In this document: piece by piece, positions 12,406 to 22,844 of the stretch | Position numbering within the stretch: the first letter of the stretch is position 1 | How the letters are laid out: every line of letters begins with the position of its first letter | Assembly: GCA_035048495.1 (NCBI GenBank) | Contig: CM068540.1 | Coordinates: forward strand, 8,540,829-8,604,828 | Length of the DNA: 64,000 bases | Source of the DNA: Euptelea pleiosperma | Lineage: Eukaryota; Streptophyta; Magnoliopsida; Ranunculales; Eupteleaceae | Reading direction: 5' to 3' | Translations under genes and position numbers: made by a program | The notes under the pieces: model-generated | Databases searched by the model: none | What the model was told of the DNA's origin: nothing | The model's input: the letters and a program-made list of their open reading frames with translations, nothing else

Positions 12406-12423
12406 TGGCAGTATCTATGGGAA
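12406..12423 (+). other. X primer-binding site
   Basis: TGGCAGTATCTATGGGAA sits three bases after the LTR end. The second copy (26422-26439) reads TGGCAGTATCTGTGGGAA. It resembles the TGGCGCCGTCTGTGGGAA site of Tat/Retand-type elements, with changes in the middle. The internal sequence then runs to 12591, where the Y LTR begins. Confidence 0.55.
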
Positions 12424-15400
12424 GACGACGCAAAGTTGTGTCATCATGAAAAAAATAATTAAGAAAAAAGAGAAAGAAAAAGTTCCAGCAGCACTTTGGT
12501 ACCTAGGCTAGTGCCCCAATCAACATTGCTACCTACCGCCTCGTCTTAATGCCGACTAACAAGTCTGAACCGCCATTCCATGCAAGCTGAGTGATATTCG
12601 CTCAAAAGTGTTTATTTTAAGCAATTATCCTTTAAGCGTTATCACACTCTCCTACGTAAAACTGCTCTATTTATCCACTTTTCTACTTAAGAGTCTTTTT
12701 TATTGCGTAGAACACATTTTTCTGGACGAAATGATATATTTGCATGCATTAAACACATTTTCAGAAGTCTAGATATTAAGCCATTTTGATCAAGTCTCAT
12801 TACGTGCTTTTTCTATTGCAGGAAATCTGAGTGGACAATTTCAATGGAATGTGGGCCCACAATCAACCTCCAGAACCAATAATCAAAGCTCAGAGAGCCA
12901 GTTGACTTAGACAAGAAGATATAGACCAAGTGCAGGAAGAGCGAGAGGATCAAAAAGCTTGAGAGACGACCAAGAGAGAAAGAGAGACAAGCCCCCAGCG
13001 AAGAGACTAAGGAGATTAAAGCTCAACCAACTAAATCCTGAGTTCCACATCCAATGGTCATCATTTGCTCTCTCTTTTAGATCCAACTACTTACATATCC
13101 TCCATCTGTCAGATCGTCAGATCATCCATCCATTACCAAATTATCCAATCATCAGATCATCAAAATCTTCCGATCTTCAGATCATCCGATATTCATATTT
13201 CTAGATCTTTTGATCTACCTATCATCCAATAATTAGATCAAATAATCCTCAGATGAGATGATCATCTTTAATCCAATGGCCAAAAATCTACAAATTACTG
13301 GCCTTTTAGCCCGCCTAACCTCTAGTCCTTTGGCTCACTATCCTACTAACCGATCATTGGCCGATATGTGGCATCACTTCTTGGCTTATTGGCCCACCAC
13401 CATAAGGGTCCACGGCCTATCACTTATCTTGGCCCATTGCCTAACTCTCACAGGCCCAATCCTTGTGGACCTCATGGCCTTGGTTCACCATTTGATCCTA
13501 TGTGGACATGCCACCTCAAGTGAACCCCACATCACCAATAATAGCTTCAAAGGCCCACACGTGGACCCCACTTAGTGCTAGGCCACCTCACATGTGTGGT
13601 CCCCTATTTCCACAACATCTCAACCTTGGTGGGCCCCATGATTTCCTAAAGGGATTCAATGCTTCCCATATTTCTCTCTTGGAGAAAATCCCACGATTTC
13701 CTCTTCTTCTTCTTCTTCTTCTTCTCTCATTACAGTTGCTGCCTCTGCAACTCCAGCGACCACCACTGCAATGTGTTGCAGTACCACCGTCCTCAACCGG
13801 ACTGCTCGCATCTTGTCGGTGATCACCACCATGAGGACCACCAACACCCACGTTAACCCCCTCAACGTGCTACTCGTGCCCAATCGTAGCCATCAGCTAC
13901 CGCCCCTTCTCCAGCATGCTTCTAAAGCACCACCAGCTCTTCTCCTCCTTCCACAACTGCCTGCAACATTGCCCCCTGCCCTCCGGCAACTGCCTCCAAA
14001 ATGTAAGGGCTGCCTCTTCGTCTTCTCCTCCTCCTTCTTGTTCTTGTTCTTCTTTTCTTGCCGAAGTTGCAGACCTGCAACTCCAGCCGGCAGAACCAGT
14101 GCCTCCTCTTCTTCTCCTCACTCTGATCTCCCCCCAAGCTGCTACCAGCAACAGCAGGTCGCCACCATCTCCGCCGACAACTTGAACTTCCAGCAACAAC
14201 CACGCCCTCATCCAAACACCACCGCCAGCCACCACTTGTATTGGTTCAGTCCGGTGACCTCCATTGAATTCGACCACCGTTGCCTCTTCTCTTACAATTC
14301 CAGTATGCCCCCAACGGTGCTCCTCTACCGTTTTCTCCAATCCAGCTACCGTCTTCACCAACCCAGCTACCATCAACTCAGGCTATCACCCCGCAACCAG
14401 CATCACCTCCTTTATCAACAACATCATCTTCTTTCTACCCTCTCACCATTGCACTCACTTGGCTAATCCATGGCCAATCTCCACCGACATTCACCTTCCC
14501 AATCCAAGCAAACACATGGCCGGCAAAACCACCATTTCTCATTGGCTAAATTGTTCATCAATGGCCAATTCTCCGGTAAGTCTCTGATATTCGCTCAAAA
14601 GTGCTTATTTTAAGCAATTATCCTTTTAGCGTTATTGCATTCTCCTACGTAAAATACTCTATTTACCTACTTTTCTACGTAAGAGTCTCTTCTGTTGCGT
14701 AGAACACACTTTTCTGGACGAAATGGTATATTTGCATGCATTAAACACATTTTCGGAAGTCTAAATATTAAGCCGTTCTGATAAAGTCTCATTACGCGCT
14801 TCTTCTGTCGCAGGAAACCCCGATGGGACGATTCTCGAGACTTGAGGGCCCAAATCGATCATGAAAGCCCATTATCAAAGCTTAAAGAGCCCACATGCTA
14901 TGACTAGAAGATATGGGCCAAATATGGGCTGAAGAAGAGGACAAAAAAAAAAAGCCGGCCCAAAGAACGAAGAGAGCAGGAGAGCCAATGACCAAGAGAC
15001 GGACCAAAGCGTTTAAAGCCACATGAGTCAGCAAGGAATGATAGTCGACTCTACTGGAGAAGCGTGAGGATGGTCACAGTGAAGACCAGGGTTCCAGACC
15101 CTCCGCCAGTGCTTTTTTCCATTTTTTTGATACTTTTTATCTCATCTCTTCTTATTCTCTCTCTCTCTTCATCTCTCGATCCTCGAATCTACTGACTTAA
15201 CCCCAGAACTCCTACCCTTCGGCTCTATCTCATCTCCCTTAGCTTTCTGACCGTTGGATCTTCCATCGGACCGTTGGATCTTCAATCGGACCGTTGGATC
15301 TCTCTAGATCCGTCGATCTACCAATCTGGGTCCCAATCAAGTCACCATCCATCCGATCGCCATCAGAATGTCTGTCACATCATATTGTGAGACGATGGAC

Positions 15401-15551
15401 ATCATCAGTCCATGTGGGCCAATAGCCGGGCCCATCATCATCGACCCGCTGTCCGACCAGTTAGTGGACCCCGTGAATTTCAAAATAATTTTAATTAAAA
15501 AATGGGGGGTCCACTAAATGGGGAGATTCCCCATAGAAAAGTAGGTTTTTA

Positions 15552-15601
<50 letters not shown>

Positions 15602-15663
15602 AATTATTTTTCTTATTTTTTTTATTCAAAAAAGCCCCTATTTCCATTAAAGGAAATAGGGAA

Positions 15664-15699
15664 GCTTTAAAAGGAGAAGGATAGGGGTTCGTTCGAACC
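15664..15699 (+). promoter_or_regulatory. Predicted core promoter and start region of the A LTR
   Basis: A TATA-like ctttaaaagg is followed at about 20 bp by a perfect inverted repeat GGGTTCG-tt-CGAACCC and then ctaatccc. The same block is in the other LTRs (in C, tttataagagg precedes the same palindrome). Its position after U3 and before the CT-rich leader suggests the transcription start. This is inference from position. Confidence 0.5.
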
Positions 15700-15821
15700 C
15701 TAATCCCTCTCCCCTCTTCTCCTCTCCTTCCCCTTTACTCTTCCCGTCGTTTTTGGCCACATCTTCCTCCTCCTTTCTTCTTTCTCGTTTTTCCTTCTCT
15801 TCATCTTCTTCACCATTCTTC

Positions 15822-15849
15822 GCCGGAGTTGCAGGTTTGCAACTCCGGC
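15822..15849 (+). repeat. Hairpin 1 of the A LTR leader
   Basis: GCCGGAGTTGCA-GGTT-TGCAACTCCGGC: a perfect 12-bp stem with a four-base loop. An identical copy is in the 3' LTR. Confidence 0.9.
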
Positions 15850-15980
15850 CGTCCTTCTTCCTTCTTCTCTTCTCTTTCTTCTCTTCCTTCTCTTCGTCCC
15901 TCTTCCTCTCTTCCCTTTCTTCTTTCCTCTTCTTCTTCTCTTCTTCTTCTTCTTCTTCTTCTTCTTCTTCTTCTTTTACC

Positions 15981-16004
15981 GGCCGGAGTTGCAGAACTCC
16001 GGCC
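15981..16004 (+). repeat. Hairpin 2 of the A LTR leader
   Basis: GGCCGGAGTT-GCAG-AACTCCGGCC: a perfect 10-bp stem with a four-base loop, directly after the (TTC)n microsatellite. Confidence 0.9.
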
Positions 16005-16653
16005 ACCTCGTCTTCTTCACGTTTTTCTCCTCTTCCAGCCACTGCCCAACCCCTTGCTCACCTCCCCAGCGTCCTCCACGATCTCTTTTGGAGGTCCACC
16101 GCCCTCAGCCATCACCAGCGTGTGCAACTGCTTGCTGTCAAAACCGCACCACCCAGCCCACCGGACTGGTTCGCCTCCGTCTCCTCTTCTCTCCGGCAAC
16201 GCCCCCTCCTTCTCCACCTGCTACGCCTGCCCCCACTTCTTCCTCCCTGATCCTCCTCTTCCACCAGTCCGTCTTCTCCACTCGAACAACCAGCTGCCCA
16301 CCGCCTGCAACTTCTTGGGTTCGCCTGCTGCTGCACGTCACCTCCGCCTCATTGCTCCGCCTCCTTCCTAGCGTCCCAGCAGCCACGCACCAGCAGCTGC
16401 TGCCCTTCCTCAAGCAGATCATCCTCTCCACAACCTCCACCGTTGCTGCCACCTTCCAGAACGTGCAACCTTGCACGTATTCCACCTGTGAGCACCGCCT
16501 CTTCCACCTTCAATTTGCAGGTATTTGTGAGATATAAAAAAAAAATGAACCAAAAGAAAAGGGGAAGAAAAGAGAATTGGCGATTCATCCTTCATGCAAG
16601 CCACGCCTCCACCATTTGATCTTCTTCGCTGCCATGCACCACAACTCCATTGA

Positions 16654-16679
16654 CCGGAGTTGCAAACCTGCAACTCCGG
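16654..16679 (+). repeat. Hairpin 3 of the A LTR leader
   Basis: CCGGAGTTGCA-AACC-TGCAACTCCGG: a perfect 11-bp stem with a four-base loop, about 95 bp upstream of the conserved donor-like GGTAAGT. Confidence 0.9.
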
Positions 16680-17210
16680 CAATCTTCATGACCACATCTC
16701 TTGCGGTGCTACCCACCAAGATCCTCCTTGTTTCTCTTGCTGCCCCATGTCTTGGCTGTGCACCCGATCATTGGTAAGTCTAAGGTATTGTTTCTTTCTC
16801 TCTATTCTTTTTTTTTTATTTTTACTTTTCATTTTCTCTCTCTAGATTTCTTCTTTCTCTCTCTATATGTCCTCTCTCTCTAGATCTCTCTAGTTCTCTC
16901 TTTCTCTCTCTAGTTTATTTTTTTTAACGCTTTATAATTTAGTTATTTTTACTTGATTGTAAGAGACATGTTCGAATGAATGAAGTTGATTTGAATAAAA
17001 TTGTGTTCCATTTTCAGGAAATTTTCTGTCATTTTATGTTCCTATTCGCGCTAATCAGACTAATCCCGAGTGCGGATCGACATCCGACACGAATCCCTAT
17101 ACAAATCTGTCAATTTTGCAGGATAATCAGGATAAAATCGGATAAAATTACAAATCTTGTTGAAGTTAGGGTTTCCGTAACCAACGACGCAGAAAAATCC
17201 TACTTTCAAA

Positions 17211-17228
17211 TGGCGCCGCTGCCGCTCG
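17211..17228 (+). other. A primer-binding site (variant tRNA-Asp type)
   Basis: TGGCGCCGCTGCCGCTCG lies two bases after the LTR. The standard Athila site, seen perfectly in Y, is TGGCGCCGTTGCCGGGGA. The variant keeps the first 14 bases with one change (T to C at base 9) and then departs. C carries the same variant, and B has it with one further change. Confidence 0.7.
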
Positions 17229-19009
17229 GGTGTTCGGGAGTGCGAAAAAGGACGTAAAGATGGAATTGGAAAGTTGCTAAATCGGGAAGCTGCTCAATTT
17301 GGACAGCCTGACCTTTTCTGGAAACTTTCTATTTTTTGTTTTTAGTGATTTTTAGCAGTATTTTAAATTACTATTTTTAATGCCTCGGAAGGCCGAGTGC
17401 AAAGTTGTAATAATTTAGGAATTTTAACTGCCTTCCAAATAACTGCTAGATCTTGTTCTAGGGTTTTTTAGAAACCCTAGATTAAGTGGAAATTACCAAA
17501 AAAATAATAAATTCAAAATTCAAAAAAATTAGGGTTTTATATTCTGCAGATTTTTAGAAATCACCAATCAAGGATTTGCGATTTTTGGAAAGATTCCAAA
17601 ATCTTGATACTCTGCTTAATTAGGGTTTCCCCTCTTAGAAGTTTCCTCTTTAGAAGAATTTCTATCTTTAGAAATCTTCCGAATTTGGAAAAGTCTGCAA
17701 AAGGAAACGCCCCAAATCTAGCAGAATTTCAATTTTGGGAAATTTCCCAAAATTATAAGGGATCTCACAATCAAATCTTTCTTGGAAGATCTCCACAGTT
17801 CGGGAAACTTTCCAATCTAGGTATTTTCCAATCTGGGAATTCCTAAATTTTAACCCATCTCGAATTTGGAAACTCATTCAAAAACTTGCCTAAATTCAGT
17901 GCTTGTTCAGTGAACCCTAAAAAGGCAAGGATCTTCCAAATAGAATCCCACATACCTAGACCGTGCGATCTAACTGTTTCTGCAGGAACACGATCCAGTG
18001 TGGGTAGAGAGCGAAAGCTCAAAGAGGTGGAGTCGGGCCCAAGCCCATTAGGATACCCCTCTCTAACCCACGGAGGAGACCCCGTGGCGTGGCCCGCGGG
18101 AGGTAAGTCTCTATCCTCGCCTTGAGTGCGATACAGAGCATATTGGGTGAATCATTGCCGCTTGTCTATTTGCTTTTGCTTACATATTATTCGACTTGCG
18201 TGGCGTGGTCGTTAATCAATCAACTCTAAGAGAGCAGACCCAGCTCCAAAATTGAAACTGGTGGGATTTCATCACCCACCTCATCACTCCAGCTGAAATT
18301 GATCCCCAAGATCCATTTAATTAAAAAGAATCAAGAAGTAGAGCCAATTAGCCCGGTGTTCGAGGAAAAATCCACGCAAAGCGAACCCGCTTAACATCCA
18401 ATCGAAATAAGACCACGAGCGCGGGTCCCTGTTGTCTAACACACCCATAAGTCCCTGCTACTCAAGTACACTGAGCTCGACGTGGCATCTTGGACTATTC
18501 GGCGGTTAGTTGCGTGTGGACTAGGAACACGCACCAACCCTAGCTTAACCCGAGGGAACACTCTTCTTCTACACTTGACCAATCCGGTTAGTCTGGGACG
18601 TACTTAAGACAGCCATTGTGCCGCACGTCTGTCTAGGCTTCGGATTGCCTTGTTGTTGACTAGAGTTAGTACTAAAGGATTCGCTCTGAAGAGTGTAGCC
18701 TGGTGAGAACCTCTGAGTGCATACAGTTAGTCCGGCGGCTAAAAGATAAACCAGTGGTCCGCCCACTGTCATAATCTACTCTAGCCCCAAAACTAACAAG
18801 ATAATGCCTAAAATATATCCTGATTGTTTAGAATAGGATTATCTGTGCTTGGTGTGCATCATTTAGAATCACTACTCCAGTGTCTCCTTTTGGCAACTTT
18901 TTGCCAAATCTTGGGCTTACTTTTTCAAGTAGAAGCCCAGTTGGACCTGCCTTAACCTTTTACTGACTCGATCTGAGAGTTAGTCCATCGTACCCCTCCA
19001 TCGCCTCTA
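17229..19009 (+). other. Long untranslated leader of element A
   Basis: About 1.78 kb with no ORF of note. It is shared with C (41311-42990) and, inverted, with B (56205-57725 and about 38189-38440). It contains the inverted pair ctagggttt/aaaccctag (17458-17466 and 17472-17480) and further tagggttt (telo-box-like) motifs. It also has repeated ggaaa/tttcc-rich oligomers (17590-17850) and a good splice-donor match, GGAGGTAAGTCTC (about 18100). Function is unknown; a packaging or dimerisation region is expected here in LTR elements. Confidence 0.6.
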
Positions 19010-20863
19010 ATGGCAGATGAACGGCCTCTGTATGAGACCTACTACAGTTTCTGTGAGACTCGAGGTGATCACTCTCAACAATGGTATGACAATTCTGCGT
19101 ATCATCATGATACTCCAGTCTCGCACACTTCTACAGGGTATGATAATCACCGAGATCCGGAGTACAATTCTGTACTCCAAGAGCTTAAAAATTCAGTCTC
19201 TGCCCTTCGTGCCGCGGTCCAGCAACCTGTGCACCATTCCCAGTCTGTAGGATATTACCCTCCTATCCAGCAAGATGTCAGTACCTTTCCATCTCCAATG
19301 CAGACCTCCTATGACAACACTTATTATCCGGATAATAGGAGTCACCATAACTTTGGTTGGGAACAGTCTGCCCTCCCGCAGCAATTGCCGCAGGATAATT
19401 ATCCTTCCGGGTTCCATCAACCCAATGGAGAGTATGACTGGCAATACTCGCAATCCCAGTACCCGTCATATCCACAGAATGACTATTCTGATCAACAGTG
19501 GGCCCCTCAGGATTTTCAGAGTCAGCAACTAGTCCCAGACTCCACATTGCCTTACAACTTTCATACCCAGTCGGACTACAATCAAGAGTTCGCACCTCAG
19601 CTCCCCTTGGCTGAACCACCTCCGTTGGCTACTAAACCCGGTCTAGAGGACCTTCTCTCTCAGTACATTGCCCAGCAACAACAGTATTTCCAAGGTCTAG
19701 AGCACCAACAACAGTTATCTATGGAGAGCTTGGAGCAACGTCTAGTTCAATTAGAAAATGAGAGAGAGGAAGCCAACTTCACTAGCCCACCAATAGCCTA
19801 TCTAGAGGAGAGTGACATGGCCACTGTCTATAATGAGGAGTCCTACAATTGGACCAAGTACCAGAATTGCCAGGATGAAATAGAAGTTGTTACCACCCCT
19901 AGATCAAGCTTGATTATTGAGGAACCAGTGTATCCTTATACGGTGCCTTTAAAAGCACCACATCCTGAACATACCTCAGAGCAACCTATTTCTCACTCTC
20001 CCACTGCTGCTTCTAACCTGGACCCTGAAGATGATCATCATGACACTGAGCTGTGTCTCGATTGTAGGATCCCAACTGTCATTGATCTACCGTTCCTCCC
20101 CACCTCCCTTGGATTGTGCAACAATAGTGATGAACCCGAGTCTCAATCTTTGGTGCCCTTAACAGCATCAACTTCTAGACCGAGCCCAGAGAAACCCAGT
20201 TCCATCTCTATCTCTGATAATTCTTCCTTTGCCCTGGATGCAGACATTCTCACTGATGAGCCATGTCTAGAACATGGGACGCCCACTGTCCTGGACCTAC
20301 CGTTCCCCACCGAGGATGAACATATTGAATGTAGGGATTGGAACATCCCTATCACATTAGGAAATATCGAGGAAGAGGTCAACAATTTTCACCCGCTACC
20401 CTACGTCAATATTATCGATGACCCGTGTGCCGTAGCGAGTCTAATCCAGGACTCTCCCAAGGATATATTATCCAAGTGTCATGAACACTGTGAGTTTGAC
20501 TTCATCTCGAAGTCCAATACTTCTGGTATTACTGATCTGCAGGAGTCTGCTCCATTCAGATACATTCCCGTAAAACTCAATGAGTTTGCGGCTCTGCTAA
20601 CCACGGTCAGAGAACCCACTACTACTCCCCTCTCAGTCTTTACTGAGAAGCTTCTATCCCTCCCCACTGAACTAAATATTTTTGCGGGTCTGCTCAGAGA
20701 AACCACTCCTACTCTCCTTTCAATCTTTACTGAGAAGATTCGATCCCTCCCAGATCAACTCCGTACTTTTGCCGGTCTGCTCAGAGAGCTCACTGTCCTT
20801 CTCTCAGTCTACACTGAGAAAGACCTGTTCTACACAGGTATACCTAGACAAGGGATAGGATAA
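19010..20863 (+). CDS. 617-aa Gag-linker-derived protein of the non-autonomous Athila element A
   Basis: An uninterrupted ORF, the only one in element A. Its N-terminal 300 residues follow the second half of Gag from element C. ENSQHW-like GDHSQQW is at about residue 20. The helix NSVLQELKNSVSALRAAV, then PSGFHQPNGEYD, a Gln-rich coiled-coil-like stretch (EDLLSQYIAQQQQ...LEQRLVQLENE, about 213-260) and NCQDEIEVVTTPRSS come next. The capsid core, the CCHC knuckle and the protease are missing. After a Ser/Pro/Asp-rich part with a duplicated PTV(I/L)DLPF motif, CRDWNIPITLGNIEEEVN and CAVASLIQDSPKDIL match the segment just downstream of protease in C. The tail (about 522-607) has three repeats around FAGLLRE..LLS(V/I)(F/Y)TEK. 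The ATG was chosen because homology to C starts within a few codons. It may be a Gag-interacting or RNA-binding accessory; function is unknown. Confidence 0.8.
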   Translation: MADERPLYETYYSFCETRGDHSQQWYDNSAYHHDTPVSHTSTGYDNHRDPEYNSVLQELKNSVSALRAAVQQPVHHSQSVGYYPPIQQDVSTFPSPMQTSYDNTYYPDNRSHHNFGWEQSALPQQLPQDNYPSGFHQPNGEYDWQYSQSQYPSYPQNDYSDQQWAPQDFQSQQLVPDSTLPYNFHTQSDYNQEFAPQLPLAEPPPLATKPGLEDLLSQYIAQQQQYFQGLEHQQQLSMESLEQRLVQLENEREEANFTSPPIAYLEESDMATVYNEESYNWTKYQNCQDEIEVVTTPRSSLIIEEPVYPYTVPLKAPHPEHTSEQPISHSPTAASNLDPEDDHHDTELCLDCRIPTVIDLPFLPTSLGLCNNSDEPESQSLVPLTASTSRPSPEKPSSISISDNSSFALDADILTDEPCLEHGTPTVLDLPFPTEDEHIECRDWNIPITLGNIEEEVNNFHPLPYVNIIDDPCAVASLIQDSPKDILSKCHEHCEFDFISKSNTSGITDLQESAPFRYIPVKLNEFAALLTTVREPTTTPLSVFTEKLLSLPTELNIFAGLLRETTPTLLSIFTEKIRSLPDQLRTFAGLLRELTVLLSVYTEKDLFYTGIPRQGIG

Positions 20864-21268
20864 TTGTTTCCGTTCCACCTTAGGTGTCAGGAAGACTGCA
20901 GATTCACTCAGTCTCCATGAGTTTTAACCTGGTTGGGGGTACTTGATATACCCCCGTCATGTCTGGCTGAAGACGTAAAACTTAGCGCTTTCGGAAAGGC
21001 AATTCCGGTATTCCTAGAGTACATGAGTCTCATGCATTTGTGATTATTGTTATATCTCTGAAAATGCAGGTACATTCATTCTCCCAATCATCAGGTATCA
21101 CACACTGTCGAGTTTCTGTCGACTTGGTAACATCCTTCCTGAATCTTTGCATCATCATCACTGATTTGTTATCATTTTATGTCCCGGTCATGAGCACCGA
21201 GGACGGTGCTATATTTTGGTTGGGGGTGGGTATTTACCAAAACTCATGTATTCCTTTTGATAAATATA

Positions 21269-21299
<31 letters not shown>

Positions 21300-22844
21300 A
21301 AGGTTATTTTTTGGGTGATTTCCGATGTTCTCCAAAAGTTTTCTAGAATTTCAAAAATGTGTCAAATACCCTGACTTTGATTAGCTGAAAACCTCCGTTA
21401 AGTCAGTATTGAGGATGTCAATTTTTGTTTAAAGTTAGCGTTGAATCAAGTCAAGCGTGGCTACAGCAGGTTTGAAAACTCAGAAAAACTCAGATTTGGC
21501 ACAATTGTACACTATCAACATCAGAGTCGTCCTAAGTTTTGAAACTCTAGAGATCCTGTGAGAAGAATTGTGGAGACCTAACCCAGTGAGCTTTCGAGCC
21601 TTTAATCATTTCAGAGAGTTATACAATAATCCTGAGTCAATGGATGACTCACTATTCTTCATGCCCGCAATATTCGTTGAGAGATCTCATTATCTTTTGC
21701 TTCGATCATGGAACTCGGAACGACATCAACATTGGATTACTACGACAGAACCTTCTCTATATTCAGTCAAGACAGTATACATGATAGTGCAAACCCTAGA
21801 AAATGATTTAGGCCATTTTTCTGAACCATTCAGCCTTTTTACTCACCTGAATTATACTTCACTAGAAACCCCTTGAGCCATTCTATAAAAGCCTTTTCTT
21901 TGTAAACCCATCATCCTAAAATCCAGTCTAGCTACGAAGCATGACTGTCTACCCTTATTTTGAGATGAACAAAAGAATAACTGATGTGGGTGTACCGTGA
22001 AAAAAAAAAAAGTAAAGAAGAAGAATCAAAAGGAAAAGAAAGTGGTTCAAGCCAAAAACAAAATATAGAAAGAAAGTATGAAGAAGAGCTGAAAAGAAAT
22101 TGAGCAGTCTCAGAAATATCAAGAAAAAGAGAAAAATACGAAAAAAGGAAAAAGAACCAGATAATGGTGTTACGTCGCAGGAAAAATTCAAGAAAATGGC
22201 AATATCCTCTCAAGATCTTTGAAATCCTGTATTCCTTTATCTCTCTACACCTGACCTAAGCCTCATTACAACCCAGGAAAGTCCTACTTGATTCTAGGAT
22301 AGCACGATCATAAAATGTGGAGATTGGAGAAAGAGAAGCTATAGAGTTTGATCTGACGTTCCCAAGTGAAGTGGTATTCCAATCATGAGATCTTCTTCTG
22401 TTAAAGATGTCCTTCCTTCAAATAAAACATATGTGAGATCTTTTGCCTCTTTATATTAAATACATCTCCTCACATATAAATTGAGAGAAAAGAAGAAAAC
22501 CCTTCTTGTGTGATTCTATTCTGAGTGCTAAACATGTGAGATTTGAGGTCAAGGCATAAAAACTTAGAGGTGATCTGAAAATCTTTACTGTCGGATGATG
22601 AGAATGTTGAGCACACACACACGCAGAGTCTGACTATTCTGGGTCATGATTATCAGTCTGTAGTCTTGCCAAAACTTTCAAACTCTTCGCTAGCATGTAA
22701 CTGTTTTTGCATCCATTCAATAATTTGACGAACGGTGTTTTCCCGGAGCTAATATGAAAAAGTGTGCAGCATGTGCAGAGCCCTTTTAAGCTCATTTATT
22801 TCGCACTAATTGCCAAGGATTGGCAATATGCTGGTTGGGGGTTG
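20864..22844 (+). other. Non-coding 3' region and polypurine tract of element A
   Basis: About 1.98 kb shared with C (48772-50702) and B (33892-35834, inverted). It holds GGTTGGGGGT three times: just after the ORF (20931-20940), at 21218-21227, and in the polypurine tract next to the LTR (22833-22844). It also has an A tract (about 21277-21298). Athila elements often carry an env-like ORF here; none is present. The 102-codon frame at 21568-21876 has no intact counterpart in C, so I did not call it. Confidence 0.7.

Larger units (their letters stand above)
14585..17208 (+). mobile_element. A, 5' LTR
   Basis: 2624 bp, TGATATTCGC...CCTACTTTCA. Order of landmarks: U3 of about 1.08 kb with three repeats of ggaccgttggatctt (about 15246-15300); an A tract of 40 (15555-15594); core promoter ctttaaaagg (15664-15673); the palindrome gggttcgttcgaaccc (15684-15699); CT-rich leader with (TTC)n (about 15930-15975); three hairpins; a donor-like GGTAAGT (16773-16779); acceptor-like TTTTGCAG (17114-17121); a segment around cgagtgcggatcgacatcc (about 17068); and the U5 end. 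The Ser/Phe-rich and Glu/Lys-rich reading frames in it come from the CT/GA-rich composition and are not genes. Confidence 0.93.

Noticed and set aside
13771..14466. 231-codon ORF in the Y LTR
   Set aside because: Low-complexity Pro/Ser/Gln-rich translation of CT-rich LTR leader, overlapping ORFs in other frames.
15647..16588. Many 60-180-codon ORFs in the LTRs (Ser/Phe/Leu-rich on one strand, Glu/Lys/Arg-rich on the other), repeated at 23906-24847, 36623-37564, 51867-52932, 58879-59622 and elsewhere
   Set aside because: They come from CT/GA-rich leader and (TTC)n microsatellites in LTRs, occur in several frames at once, and have no domain.
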